DNA of 64,000 bases from Seohaeicola_A nanhaiensis (GTDB lineage Bacteria; Pseudomonadota; Alphaproteobacteria; Rhodobacterales; Rhodobacteraceae), in contig NZ_JBHSGI010000009.1 of NCBI RefSeq assembly GCF_042654245.1, forward strand, positions 372,001 through 436,000. Reading direction: 5' to 3'. Each line of letters begins with the position of its first letter. Position 1 is the first letter of the stretch. Of this stretch, positions 1 through 8,639 are shown in pieces. Under the pieces are notes generated by a model. It was not told the DNA's origin and did no database searches. It worked only from the letters and a program-made list of their open reading frames with translations. The translations under genes were made by a program, and so were the position numbers.

Positions 1-505
1 CCTTGCGGGACAAGGCGTAGTAGCCGGAGCGATCGAGATGCGCGGTTTCGAGCGAGACGGCATTGGGGCATGTGGCGAGATCCCCTGCGTAGAGGTCGAT
101 CACATAGGTCAGCATGGCGTCGCGCCGTTCCTCGGCGTGAAAGGCCAGCATCTCGCCCACGGTGCGGGTCTCGCAGAAAGGGAAGAAGAGGTATTCGGCG
201 TTGTAGCAGTAATAGAGCCAGATGCCGGGCGCCGCGTCGATCACGCGATTGACGGTTTCGAATACCGTCTCGGGTCGGCCGATGCCAAAGGTGATCCGGT
301 GCACCTTGTTCGCCACGTCGTCGGCGAGTGCGAATTCGTCGGGCATGAAGGCTAGAACCGTGCGGAAACCGCAGTCGAGATGGTGCCGCAGGGTCGAGTC
401 CACTTCGACCTCGTCCTCGACAAAGACCATCCCCACCGGCCCGCCGGAGAGCGCCGCCGCGCCGTGGCGCAGGAACGCATCGAAGGAGAGATAGGACTGC
501 GTCAA
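1..505 (-). CDS. Glycosyltransferase-2-like protein, 3' end off the window (partial)
   Basis: The reading frame is open on the minus strand from a TTG at 505 to the left edge (168 codons) and continues outside. No in-frame ATG lies near the start, so TTG is a guess. Residues 102-114 read NAEYLFFPFCETR. This lines up with the DPDEFFIYPFCDTR stretch of the GT2 enzyme at 56776-57786, and the following MLTYVIDLYAGD matches its MLVDIYPKG region. I therefore place it in the same Glyco_tranf_2_4-like family. The aspartates expected at the metal-binding DxD site are replaced (NAE), so activity is uncertain. It is transcribed divergently from miaB. Confidence 0.6.
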   Translation of the reverse strand, partial: MTQSYLSFDAFLRHGAAALSGGPVGMVFVEDEVEVDSTLRHHLDCGFRTVLAFMPDEFALADDVANKVHRITFGIGRPETVFETVNRVIDAAPGIWLYYCYNAEYLFFPFCETRTVGEMLAFHAEERRDAMLTYVIDLYAGDLATCPNAVSLETAHLDRSGYYALSRK

Positions 506-610
506 GGATGAATCCCGGCTCTGGCTGGATATCCCGCGCAGATTCGGTTAATTGCGCCTTCATTGCAAGGCGCGACCCTTCGGTCGCCGACCGCCGGAGA
601 TCTCTCGCCC

Positions 611-1927
611 ATGACTGCCCGCAAGAAGCTGTTCCTGAAAACTTACGGGTGCCAGATGAACGTCTATGACAGCGAGCGGATGGCCGAGTCGCTGAAGGAC
701 TACGATCAGACGGACCGGGCGGACGAGGCGGATCTGATCCTGCTGAACACCTGTCACATCCGCGAGAAGGCGGTGGAGAAGGTCTATTCCGAACTTGGCC
801 GCCTGCGTGACCTCAAGGATGCGAAACCCGATCTCAAAATCGGCGTGGCAGGCTGTGTGGCCCAGGCCGAAGGGGCCGAGATCATGCGCCGCCAGCCGCT
901 GGTGGATCTGGTTGTCGGCCCGCAAAGCTATCACCGCCTGCCCGAGCTGGAGGCGCGGGCGCGAGGTGGGGAGAAGGCGCTCGACACCGATTTTCCCGAA
1001 GAAGACAAGTTCGATCACCTGCGCCGGCGGCCCAAGGCGGCGCGCGGGCCTACGGCCTTTCTGACCGTGCAGGAAGGGTGCGACAAGTTCTGTGCCTTCT
1101 GCGTGGTGCCCTACACCCGGGGCGCCGAAGTCAGCCGGCCGGCGGAGCGTGTTCTTGAAGAAGCGCGGGATCTGGTCGAGCGCGGGGTGCGCGACATCAC
1201 GCTGCTGGGCCAGAACGTCAATGCCTATCACGGGGCGGGGCCGGACGGCGACTGGTCGCTTGCACGGCTGATCCGGGAACTGGCGCGTATCGACGGGCTG
1301 GCGCGGCTGCGGTTCACCACCTCGCATCCGAACGACATGGGCGACGACCTGATCGCGGCCTTTGGCGAGGAGCCGAAGCTGATGCCCTATCTGCATCTTC
1401 CGGTGCAGTCGGGGTCTGACCGCATTCTCAAGCGGATGAACCGGGGTCATACGGCCGAGCAGTATCTCCGGCTGATCGAACGGATCCGCGCGGCACGGCC
1501 TGATGTGCTGATGTCGGGAGACTTCATCGCCGGGTTCCCGGAGGAGACGGAAGAGGACGTTCGGGCGACGCTCGACCTGATCGAGGCGGTCAATTACGGT
1601 TTCGCCTATACATTCAAGTATTCGCCGCGCCCGGGGACCCCCGCCGCCGAACGGGCGCAGGTGCCCGAAGCTGAAATGGACGACCGGCTGCACCGCATCC
1701 AGGCGTTGATTGCGCGGCAGCAGCGCGCGGTGCAGGATGCGATGGTGGGCCGCGACGTGAACGTCCTGTTCGAAAAGCCGGGCCGGTTCCCCGGCCAGAT
1801 GGTTGGCAGGTCCGAGCACCTGCACGCCGTCCACGTGACCGCCGAAGGCCTGGAGCCGGGCGTGGTGCGACATGTGCGCATAACGGCCTCTGTCACCAAT
1901 TCGCTTTCGGGCGAGCTGCGCGGCTGA
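611..1927 (+). CDS. miaB: tRNA-2-methylthio-N6-dimethylallyladenosine synthase MiaB
   Basis: Radical-SAM methylthiotransferase that converts i6A37 to ms2i6A37 in tRNAs reading U-starting codons. The N-terminal UPF0004 domain has the three auxiliary-cluster cysteines C14, C48 and C82. The radical-SAM motif CDKFCAFC gives C157, C161 and C164. A TRAM-type RNA-binding domain fills the last ~65 residues. At 438 aa it is normal for the family. The ATG at 611 starts MTARKKLFLKTYGCQMN, the usual MiaB N-terminus; an in-frame ATG at 563 would add 16 unlikely residues. The separate mtaB at 21102 is the paralogue acting on t6A. Confidence 0.96.
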   Translation: MTARKKLFLKTYGCQMNVYDSERMAESLKDYDQTDRADEADLILLNTCHIREKAVEKVYSELGRLRDLKDAKPDLKIGVAGCVAQAEGAEIMRRQPLVDLVVGPQSYHRLPELEARARGGEKALDTDFPEEDKFDHLRRRPKAARGPTAFLTVQEGCDKFCAFCVVPYTRGAEVSRPAERVLEEARDLVERGVRDITLLGQNVNAYHGAGPDGDWSLARLIRELARIDGLARLRFTTSHPNDMGDDLIAAFGEEPKLMPYLHLPVQSGSDRILKRMNRGHTAEQYLRLIERIRAARPDVLMSGDFIAGFPEETEEDVRATLDLIEAVNYGFAYTFKYSPRPGTPAAERAQVPEAEMDDRLHRIQALIARQQRAVQDAMVGRDVNVLFEKPGRFPGQMVGRSEHLHAVHVTAEGLEPGVVRHVRITASVTNSLSGELRG

Positions 1928-2182
1928 GCAGACGGATCGTCGATGTGATTCGGCGCCTGCATTTAGGATTGAGACATAATTGTGGCAAAATCGCGCCGCA
2001 ATCATGACTCAACACGGTTGAAATTGTGTCATTATTTCCGTTTCGTGGACAAAAATAGGAAATTCTTGGTCATTTCCGCCAGCGAGCCTACGATGCACCA
2101 AGGAAGAGGACCATTTTCCGCACCACCAAGCTGCCGGTCGCGGAGTGTCCCCTTTCGCTGCTTTCGTATCTGGGGTTGGGCT

Positions 2183-2527
2183 ATGAAGACTGTGGCTGTT
2201 CTTCTGTTTGCTGTGGCCGGGCTTGTCCCGCCCGCATTTGCGAACGGCACGAGCAAGGACCGCGCAAGCGCGCCGGTCCGGACGATCTATGTGAGTTGCT
2301 ATCGCGGGCCCTGGGCCGAGGTCATCTGGGACCGTCCCAATGCCGAGTTCATCGACAGCCTTGTCAAGGTCGGCTACGACTATCCGACTGCCTCGGCCAT
2401 CGGTGAGCGTATCTGCCGCGACGAGGCGTTGGTTGGCAATGCCGAAGGCATGAAGTCGGAGATGATCCGGGTCTTCAACGAGTCACCCAAATACCGCAAT
2501 CCCAAGCTGCGCATTCGCAGCAACTGA
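2183..2527 (+). CDS. Small secreted protein of unknown function
   Basis: 114 aa. Residues 1-20 form a clear Sec signal peptide (MKTVAVLLFAVAGLVPPAFA, cut before NG), so the product is probably periplasmic. The mature part has a central run around VRTIYVSCYRGPWAEVIWDR and two cysteines (CYRG and ERICRDE) that could form a disulfide. I recognise no domain. The frame is open upstream to 1982, but that extension is low-complexity and lacks a ribosome site, whereas the signal peptide fixes the start at 2183. It lies between miaB and ybeZ with about 250 nt upstream, so it is probably transcribed alone. Confidence 0.65.
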   Translation: MKTVAVLLFAVAGLVPPAFANGTSKDRASAPVRTIYVSCYRGPWAEVIWDRPNAEFIDSLVKVGYDYPTASAIGERICRDEALVGNAEGMKSEMIRVFNESPKYRNPKLRIRSN

Positions 2528-2670
2528 TCGGGCCGGCGGGCGCGTGTGTGCCGCCAATCGGTCGCCATGGCCGTTTTTCGCTCTCCGATGGACGTGCCGG
2601 GCAGCTTGCGCTTGCGCCAGGGAGCCGAAGTTGGCACCCTTGCCACAGTGTTTGAGTACAGGAGAGCGGA

Positions 2671-3678
2671 TTGGCCATTGGTGCCTTGACCCCATCGAAG
2701 CCGCAACCCTCGGCCGAGGTGCAACTTGAGTTCCCCGACAATCGCCTGTTGATCGACCTTTGCGGAGAATACGACCGCAATCTTGCCGACATCGAGACCA
2801 AGCTCTCGGTGCAGATTCTGCGCCGGGGCAATGTGCTGGTCATCCTTGGCGAGGAAGGCGTGCAGCAGCAGGCGGCCCAGATTCTGCGTGCCCTTTACGC
2901 GCGGCTGGAATCCGGGCGCGGATTGGACGCGGGCGACATCGACCGCGAGCTGCGCATGGGTGGGGGACCCGAGATGGAAGAACCGGGCAGCCAGCTTGAA
3001 ATGTTCCGTGGGGGCAAATACGAGATCAAGACGCGCAAGAAATCGGTCGAGCCGCGCACCGAGGCGCAAAAGGCCTATGTGAAGGCGCTGTTCGACCACG
3101 AGCTGGCCTTCGGCATCGGCCCCGCAGGTACTGGCAAGACGTATCTGGCTGTGGCCGTGGGTGTGACGATGTTCATATCCGGCGAGGTCGACAAGATCAT
3201 CCTGTCCCGCCCGGCGGTGGAAGCCGGCGAAAAGCTCGGCTATCTGCCCGGCGACATGAAGGACAAGGTCGATCCCTACATGCAGCCGCTCTATGACGCG
3301 CTGAACGATTTCCTGCCCGGCAAGCAGCTGGCCAAGCTGATCGAGGACAAGCGGATCGAGATCGCGCCGCTGGCCTTCATGCGCGGGCGGACGCTGTCCA
3401 ACGCCTTTGTCGTGCTGGACGAGGCACAGAATGCCACGCAGATGCAGATGAAGATGTTCCTGACCCGTCTGGGCGAGGGCAGCCGCATGGTGATCACCGG
3501 CGACCGGACGCAGGTCGATCTGCCGAAGAACGTCGATTCCGGCCTGGCGGATGCCGAGCGGTTGCTGAAGTCGATTCCCAAGATCAGCTTCAACTACTTC
3601 ACGTCCAAGGATGTGGTGCGCCATCCACTGGTTGCGGCAATCATCGAAGCCTATGAGGCGGACAGCGGGCGGGTGTGA
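2671..3678 (+). CDS. ybeZ: PhoH-like ATPase YbeZ
   Basis: 335-aa PhoH-family ATPase, partner of the YbeY endoribonuclease in ribosome quality control and 16S rRNA maturation. Walker A is GPAGTGKT (about residues 150-157) and Walker B is FVVLDEAQN (about 246-254). The N-terminal ~110 residues carry the small RNA-binding-like domain of this subfamily. The start is TTG 2671, preceded by AGGAGAG. It begins a tight operon: its TGA overlaps the GTG of ybeY (GTGA), followed by corC and lnt, the standard proteobacterial order. Confidence 0.93.
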   Translation: MAIGALTPSKPQPSAEVQLEFPDNRLLIDLCGEYDRNLADIETKLSVQILRRGNVLVILGEEGVQQQAAQILRALYARLESGRGLDAGDIDRELRMGGGPEMEEPGSQLEMFRGGKYEIKTRKKSVEPRTEAQKAYVKALFDHELAFGIGPAGTGKTYLAVAVGVTMFISGEVDKIILSRPAVEAGEKLGYLPGDMKDKVDPYMQPLYDALNDFLPGKQLAKLIEDKRIEIAPLAFMRGRTLSNAFVVLDEAQNATQMQMKMFLTRLGEGSRMVITGDRTQVDLPKNVDSGLADAERLLKSIPKISFNYFTSKDVVRHPLVAAIIEAYEADSGRV

Positions 3679-4184
3679 TCGATATCGTTCTTGAAGACGA
3701 CCGCTGGTCGGCGTTTGGCCTTTCGGCGGTTGCAGAGCGGGCCTGCGCGCTGGCGTTGACGTGTGTCGGTCTTGATCCGGATCTCTGCGAAATTGCGCTG
3801 CTGGCGACGGACGATGCGCGCATCGCGGTTTTGAACGCCGATTTTCGGGGCAAGGCGCAACCGACCAATGTGCTGAGCTGGCCCGCGGACGACCTTGCGC
3901 CGGATGAGCCGGGCGGAACTCCGCTGCCGCCCGAGGCGGACCCCGACGGGACCCTCCCGCTGGGCGACATCGCGCTTGCCTACGAAACCTGCCTGCGGGA
4001 AGCTGAAGAACAAGGCAAAGCCGTCAGCGATCATGTGACGCACCTGATCGTCCATGGACTGTTGCATCTGCTGGGTTACGATCACGAAACCGAAGCCGAT
4101 GCCGCGTTGATGGAAGGACTTGAGGTCAATATACTTTGCAAATTGGGTCTTCCCGACCCATATGCGATTTCTGACAGGCCCTGA
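3675..4184 (+). CDS. ybeY: Endoribonuclease YbeY
   Basis: 169-aa zinc-dependent single-strand endoribonuclease needed for 16S rRNA 3'-end maturation and 70S quality control. The signature HGLLHLLGYDH, with its three metal-binding histidines, is intact near residue 118, and the preceding GDIALAYE stretch is typical. The GTG start at 3675 overlaps the ybeZ stop by 4 nt, indicating translational coupling. The protein is slightly longer than the E. coli form because of an acidic proline-rich insert (about residues 72-96, around PDEPGGTPLPPEADPDGT). Confidence 0.94.
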   Translation: MIDIVLEDDRWSAFGLSAVAERACALALTCVGLDPDLCEIALLATDDARIAVLNADFRGKAQPTNVLSWPADDLAPDEPGGTPLPPEADPDGTLPLGDIALAYETCLREAEEQGKAVSDHVTHLIVHGLLHLLGYDHETEADAALMEGLEVNILCKLGLPDPYAISDRP

Positions 4185-4208
4185 TGGGTCGTTTTGGACG
4201 AAGGATTG

Positions 4209-5108
4209 ATGAGCGACTCAGACGGCAGTTCTAGCGCCGCGCAGCGCGCGCTTGACCAGCAGGGGCATGGCGAAGACCCCCCGGAGCAACCGGAAGAACG
4301 CGCCGGATTTTTTGGACGAATCCTCGAGGCACTCTCTCCAAGCGAGGAAGAGCCGGGCGGGGCATCGCGCAATGGCCTTTCGGCGGAGCCGCTCAAGGGC
4401 ATGATAAACCTGCGACGGATGCGGGTCGAGGATGTGGCGATCCCGACGGCCGATATCGTTGCCGTGCCCAATACGGTGACCAAGGACGAACTTGTGCGCG
4501 TGTTCCGCGAAAGCGGGATGAGCCGTGTGCCAGTCTACGAAGGCACGCTCGATTCCCCGCTGGGATTCATCCACCTGAAGGACTTTGCGCTGACCCACGG
4601 ATTCAACGGCAACACGACGCCCTTCGAGGTGGCGCCGATGTTGCGGCCGCTGCTGTTCGTGCCGCCTTCGATGCCGCTGGGCGTGCTTTTGGCCAAGATG
4701 CAGACGGAGCGCCGGCATATGGCGCTGGTAATCGACGAATACGGTGGCGTGGACGGGCTGGTGACGATCGAGGATCTGATCGAACAGGTGGTCGGCGAGA
4801 TCGAGGACGAGCACGACACCGACGAAGATCAGACCTGGATCAAGGAAAAGCCAGGTCAGTATGTGGCTCTCGCCAAGACTCCGCTGGAAGAGTTCGAGGC
4901 GGAAATCGGCCAATCTCTGACCGCCCATGACGAAGTGGACGAGGAAGAGATCGACACGCTGGGCGGGCTGGTCTTCATGCTGTCGGGCCGCGTGCCGGCG
5001 CGGGGCGAAGTGGTGATGCACCCTGACGGCCCCGAGTTCGAGGTCATCGACGCCGATCCACGCCGGATCAAGCGTTTGCGCGTGCGACTTCCGCAGAAGG
5101 CGGAATGA
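4209..5108 (+). CDS. corC: CorC/HlyC-family CBS-domain protein
   Basis: 299 aa with an acidic N-terminal extension (about 1-60), two CBS domains (about 75-195, with the IDEYGGVDGLVTIEDL stretch) and a C-terminal CorC_HlyC domain. There is no N-terminal DUF21 membrane domain, so this is the soluble CorC type linked to divalent-cation (Mg/Co) efflux. The ATG at 4209 is preceded by GAAGGA; an upstream TTG at 4194 would add five residues. The stop overlaps the lnt start (ATGA). Confidence 0.9.
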   Translation: MSDSDGSSSAAQRALDQQGHGEDPPEQPEERAGFFGRILEALSPSEEEPGGASRNGLSAEPLKGMINLRRMRVEDVAIPTADIVAVPNTVTKDELVRVFRESGMSRVPVYEGTLDSPLGFIHLKDFALTHGFNGNTTPFEVAPMLRPLLFVPPSMPLGVLLAKMQTERRHMALVIDEYGGVDGLVTIEDLIEQVVGEIEDEHDTDEDQTWIKEKPGQYVALAKTPLEEFEAEIGQSLTAHDEVDEEEIDTLGGLVFMLSGRVPARGEVVMHPDGPEFEVIDADPRRIKRLRVRLPQKAE

Positions 5109-6616
5109 GCCCAGTTGCGCACTGGCCACTCTGGTCGCGGCTGGGGCTGGCGGGCCTGAGCGGGGCAGTCGCTGCCTTTGGCCTTGCACCCTGGGGTCTG
5201 TGGTGGGCCAGCGTCGCCGGCTTTGCCATGGCGGCAATGCTGCTGAATGCCAGCGATCGGCGGCGCGACGTGGCGCTGACCGGCTGGGCCTTTGGCGCGG
5301 GCTGGTTCGCCCATGCGCTGACCTGGATCGTGGAACCCTTTCTGATCGACGTGGCCCGTCACGGCTGGATGGCGCCTTTTGCCGTGGTGCTGATGTGTGG
5401 CGGGCTGGCGCTGTTCTGGGGGGCTGCCTTCTGGGCCGCAGCGGCGCTGACGCGGGCCGGGCCGACGCGTGTCGTGGCGCTGGTCGTGACCTGGACATCG
5501 GCCGAAGCCTTGCGCGGCTATGTCTTCACCGGCTTTTCCTGGGCGGCGCCCGGGCAGGTCTGGATCGATACGCCTGTCGCAGCGCTGCTGGCCTGGGTCG
5601 GTCCGATCGGGTTGGATTTCGCGATGCTGGCCGCCGTGCTGCCCCTGGGTCTGGTTCTGACAATGCGCAATGCGCAGGGCCTTCTGGCAGCCCTTCCGGC
5701 AGCAATTGTTCTGACGGTTGCCCTTGCGGCCTATCAGGCGCGGCCCGAGGTGCGGACCACCGGGAAGATCGTGCGCATCGTCCAGCCAAATATCCCGCAG
5801 GACGAGAAGTGGGACCGCGCCCAGATGGCGGCGCATTTCCAGCGGCAGGTGGACTATACCGCCGCGGCGCCGCGCCCCGACCTTGTGGTCTGGCCGGAGA
5901 CCGCCGTGCCTGTTCTGCTGGACGAGGCCGGACCCGCGCTGGATCGGATCGCGAATGCCGCGCAAGGCGCCCAGGTCGCGGCGGGCATTCAGCGCTGGGA
6001 GGATGGGAAATGGTTCAATTCTTTGATCCGTCTCGATTCGCAGGGAATGCAGGCCGGGCTGTATGACAAACATCACCTTGTGCCCTTCGGGGAATTTATC
6101 CCGCTGGGATGGCTCGCGAAACGGATGGGCATCACCGCGCTTGCCGATAATTTCGGCGACGGCTTCAGCGCCGGGCCCGGGCCGCGGCTGATGGATTTCG
6201 GCCCGCTGGGTCAGGCGGTGCCGCTGATCTGTTACGAAGCGGTATTCGCCCGCGATTCCGGGAATGTGCCGGGCCGGGCTGACTTTCTGCTGCAGATCAC
6301 CAACGACGCCTGGTTTGGTCAGCGCACCGGACCCTTCCAGCATCTTGCGCAGGCGCGGATGAGGGCCATCGAACAAGGGCTGCCACTGATCCGGTCCGCG
6401 AATACCGGCATCTCGGCGATGATCGATCCGGCCGGCCATGTCATCGATCACCTGCCGCTGGGAAAAGCGGGCTATATCGACGTCGCGCTGCCCGCACCTT
6501 TTCCGGCAACCGTTTATTCCCGGAGTGGCGACGGGCCGATTCTTGCGCTGTTGGGCCTGCTGCTGTTGGCTGTGGTCGGCGGCCAAGTCCTGCGACTTCG
6601 CGCGTTCTCGCATTGA
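5105..6616 (+). CDS. lnt: Apolipoprotein N-acyltransferase Lnt
   Basis: 503-aa inner-membrane enzyme that N-acylates the N-terminal cysteine of lipoproteins, the last step of lipoprotein maturation. Several hydrophobic segments fill the first ~215 residues. A nitrilase-fold domain follows with the complete triad E265 (VVWPETAVP), K322 (YDKHHLVPFGE) and C376 (PLICYEAVF). A last transmembrane segment lies near the C-terminus. The start overlaps corC by 4 nt. It ends the ybeZ-ybeY-corC-lnt operon; the metK riboswitch starts about 34 nt downstream. Confidence 0.95.
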   Translation: MSPVAHWPLWSRLGLAGLSGAVAAFGLAPWGLWWASVAGFAMAAMLLNASDRRRDVALTGWAFGAGWFAHALTWIVEPFLIDVARHGWMAPFAVVLMCGGLALFWGAAFWAAAALTRAGPTRVVALVVTWTSAEALRGYVFTGFSWAAPGQVWIDTPVAALLAWVGPIGLDFAMLAAVLPLGLVLTMRNAQGLLAALPAAIVLTVALAAYQARPEVRTTGKIVRIVQPNIPQDEKWDRAQMAAHFQRQVDYTAAAPRPDLVVWPETAVPVLLDEAGPALDRIANAAQGAQVAAGIQRWEDGKWFNSLIRLDSQGMQAGLYDKHHLVPFGEFIPLGWLAKRMGITALADNFGDGFSAGPGPRLMDFGPLGQAVPLICYEAVFARDSGNVPGRADFLLQITNDAWFGQRTGPFQHLAQARMRAIEQGLPLIRSANTGISAMIDPAGHVIDHLPLGKAGYIDVALPAPFPATVYSRSGDGPILALLGLLLLAVVGGQVLRLRAFSH

Positions 6617-6650
6617 CCCGCGCCGTTCACGCGCGTAACCCGGTGGAAAT

Positions 6651-6698
6651 GCGTCACAACGGCTTCCTGGCGTGCCGCATCAATCATCAATGGAGCAC
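6651..6698 (+). promoter_or_regulatory. SAM/SAH riboswitch controlling metK
   Basis: The conserved core CACAACGGCUUCCUGGCGUG (6655-6674) is nearly identical to the SAM/SAH (env9b-type) riboswitch as I remember it. A stem pairs GCGUCAC (6651-6657) with GUGCCGC (6673-6679), with one U-C mismatch. A pseudoknot can pair GCUUC (6662-6666) with GGAGC (6692-6696), which is also the Shine-Dalgarno sequence of metK. Ligand binding would therefore mask the ribosome site: translational feedback on SAM synthetase. Confidence 0.93.
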
Positions 6699-6701
6699 TT
6701 C

Positions 6702-7868
6702 ATGGCCCGTAACAAATATGTCTTCACCTCGGAATCGGTTTCCGAGGGCCACCCCGATAAGGTCTGCGACCGGATTTCCGACGCGGTTCTGGACGCCTTC
6801 CTGGCAGAGGATCCGCAATCGCGCGTGGCCTGCGAGACTTTCGCGACAACCGACCGGGTCGTCATCGGTGGCGAGGTGCGCGGGCCGGGGACGGTGATCC
6901 AGCGGGTCGAAGAGATCGCGCGGGACTGCGTCAAGGACATCGGCTACGAACAGAATGGCTTTCACTGGGCCAATCTCAAGGTCGACAACTACCTGCACGC
7001 GCAATCCGCCGATATCGCCCAGGGTGTGGACGCCTCGGGCAACAAGGACGAGGGCGCGGGCGACCAGGGCATCATGTTCGGCTATGCCACGACGGAAACC
7101 ACCGCCCTGATGCCGGCACCGATCCTGTATGCGCACAAGATCCTGCGGCGCCTGGCGCAGGTGCGCAAGTCGGGCACCGAACCGCGGCTCGGCCCGGACG
7201 CCAAGTCGCAGCTGTCGATTCAATACGAGAACGGGATGCCTGTCGGAGTCACCTCCGTCGTGCTGTCGACCCAGCATCTCGACCCGTCGATGACCTCGGC
7301 CGATGTGCGCGCCCTTGTCGAGCCCTACATCCTGGAAGAATTGCCGGATGGATGGGTTACCGCCGATACGGTGTGGCATGTGAACCCGACCGGGAAATTC
7401 GTGATCGGCGGGCCGGATGGCGACGCCGGGCTGACCGGCCGCAAGATTATCGTGGATACCTACGGCGGCGCGGCCCCGCATGGCGGCGGTGCCTTCTCGG
7501 GCAAGGATCCGACCAAGGTTGACCGTTCGGCTGCTTATGCGGCGCGGTATCTGGCCAAGAACATCGTGGCCGCGGGAATGGCCGACAAGTGCACGCTGCA
7601 GCTGAGCTATGCGATCGGCGTCAGCCAGCCGCTGTCGGTCTATGTGGATACGCATGGAACCGGCGAGGTTGATCCTGAGGCGATCGAGCGCGCCGTGAAA
7701 GAGGTGATGGACCTGTCGCCACGGGGCATCCGGCAGCATCTTCAGCTGAACCGTCCGATCTATCAGCGCACGGCCGCCTATGGTCACTTTGGCCGCGAGC
7801 CGGATGAAGAGGGCGGGTTCAGCTGGGAAAAGACTGATCTGGTCGACGCGCTGAAGAGCGCCGTCTGA
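6702..7868 (+). CDS. metK: S-adenosylmethionine synthetase
   Basis: 388 aa; makes SAM from methionine and ATP. The N-terminus ARNKYVFTSESVSEGHPDK and the glycine-rich GGGAFSGKDPTKVDRSAAY loop are family signatures, as is GAGDQGIMFGY. The ATG at 6702 is 6 nt after GGAGCA, which is the sequestered arm of the riboswitch. An in-frame GTG at 6672 lies inside the riboswitch and is rejected. Confidence 0.97.
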   Translation: MARNKYVFTSESVSEGHPDKVCDRISDAVLDAFLAEDPQSRVACETFATTDRVVIGGEVRGPGTVIQRVEEIARDCVKDIGYEQNGFHWANLKVDNYLHAQSADIAQGVDASGNKDEGAGDQGIMFGYATTETTALMPAPILYAHKILRRLAQVRKSGTEPRLGPDAKSQLSIQYENGMPVGVTSVVLSTQHLDPSMTSADVRALVEPYILEELPDGWVTADTVWHVNPTGKFVIGGPDGDAGLTGRKIIVDTYGGAAPHGGGAFSGKDPTKVDRSAAYAARYLAKNIVAAGMADKCTLQLSYAIGVSQPLSVYVDTHGTGEVDPEAIERAVKEVMDLSPRGIRQHLQLNRPIYQRTAAYGHFGREPDEEGGFSWEKTDLVDALKSAV

Positions 7869-7895
7869 GCCGGGACAGGAGAGACAGGTCGGGCG

Positions 7896-7919
7896 CGCGC
7901 TGACGATCAGGTCAGCGCG
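7896..7919. terminator. Hairpin between convergent metK and GNAT gene
   Basis: Perfect 9-bp inverted repeat CGCGCTGAC / GTCAGCGCG with a 6-nt loop, sitting between two converging genes and overlapping the stop of the acetyltransferase. There is no U-run, so a bidirectional or Rho-assisted terminator is the likeliest reading, but only by position and shape. Confidence 0.5.
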
Positions 7920-8448
7920 GGTCCGGCCGGAAATCCACCTGCGCTTCGGTCACGCCCGAGGCAGCGGTGAGCCGGGCCCCGATATCCGCGACCAGTTTCC
8001 GCATGGCGGAGTTTTCGCGCAGAAACAGAAGTTTGGCGGACTTGAGGCCGCGTTCCTCGGCCACCACCAGCAGAGCGGCCACGAGGATGCGGCCCAGGGC
8101 TGCATGACGCCATTCCTGCTCGACCGTGACCGCAATCTCGGCCGTGCCCTCGCCGCCCTCGGGCACCAGTTCTCCGACTCCACGCAGACTGCCGCTGACG
8201 AAGGCGCCGACAAGAAAGGCGGCTTGCCAGTTGATTTCGTCGCAATAGCGCTGAATCGCCGCGTCGTTCATCTGGTGGAAGAATCGCGTGCGGCGGTCGT
8301 CGGGCGACAGGCGGCGCAGATGATCGGCAAGGATGCTTCGATCAGTGGCCCTCAGAGGGCGCAGGACGATATCCAAGCCGGAGGGGTGCATCACCGCGAT
8401 GCCGCCGCGCGTCTTTCGAAACAGTGAATTCCGGGGGTACCCGAACAT
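7912..8448 (-). CDS. GNAT-family N-acetyltransferase
   Basis: 178 aa with a single acetyltransferase fold. IVLRPLRATDRS is the usual beta-1 entry. The acetyl-CoA-binding region is IAVTVEQEWRHAALGRILVAAL (about 108-129), although the classic Q/RxxGxG/A loop is degenerate (RHAALG). The substrate cannot be told. The ATG at 8448 gives a start MFGYPRNSLFRK; a downstream ATG (MHPSGLDIVLRPL) is an equally good start. The gene is inserted antisense between metK and trmB. Confidence 0.75.
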   Translation of the reverse strand: MFGYPRNSLFRKTRGGIAVMHPSGLDIVLRPLRATDRSILADHLRRLSPDDRRTRFFHQMNDAAIQRYCDEINWQAAFLVGAFVSGSLRGVGELVPEGGEGTAEIAVTVEQEWRHAALGRILVAALLVVAEERGLKSAKLLFLRENSAMRKLVADIGARLTAASGVTEAQVDFRPDPR

Positions 8449-8639
8449 CGGAGCAAACCCTTTAAACGTCCCTCCCTAACGCTGCGATGGCCGAGGTCAT
8501 GCTGCGCTGCGGCATAGATAACCCGCAGTCCGGCGAGTGCAAGCGGGACGTACCGTCAATTCGATACCGTCGCACCCTTGCCGCAACGGCGCACAGCCGC
8601 TAGGACGACGCCGCCCCCAAGACCGCGAAGGCCGATGCC

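Noticed and set aside
560..2005. 481-codon open frame antisense to miaB
   Set aside because: Mirror of the GC-rich miaB codons; no start context or domain, and the opposite strand is a certain gene.
4856..6613. 585-codon antisense frame over corC/lnt
   Set aside because: Shadow frame in GC-rich DNA; composition biased to Q, R and G; both real genes have complete motifs.
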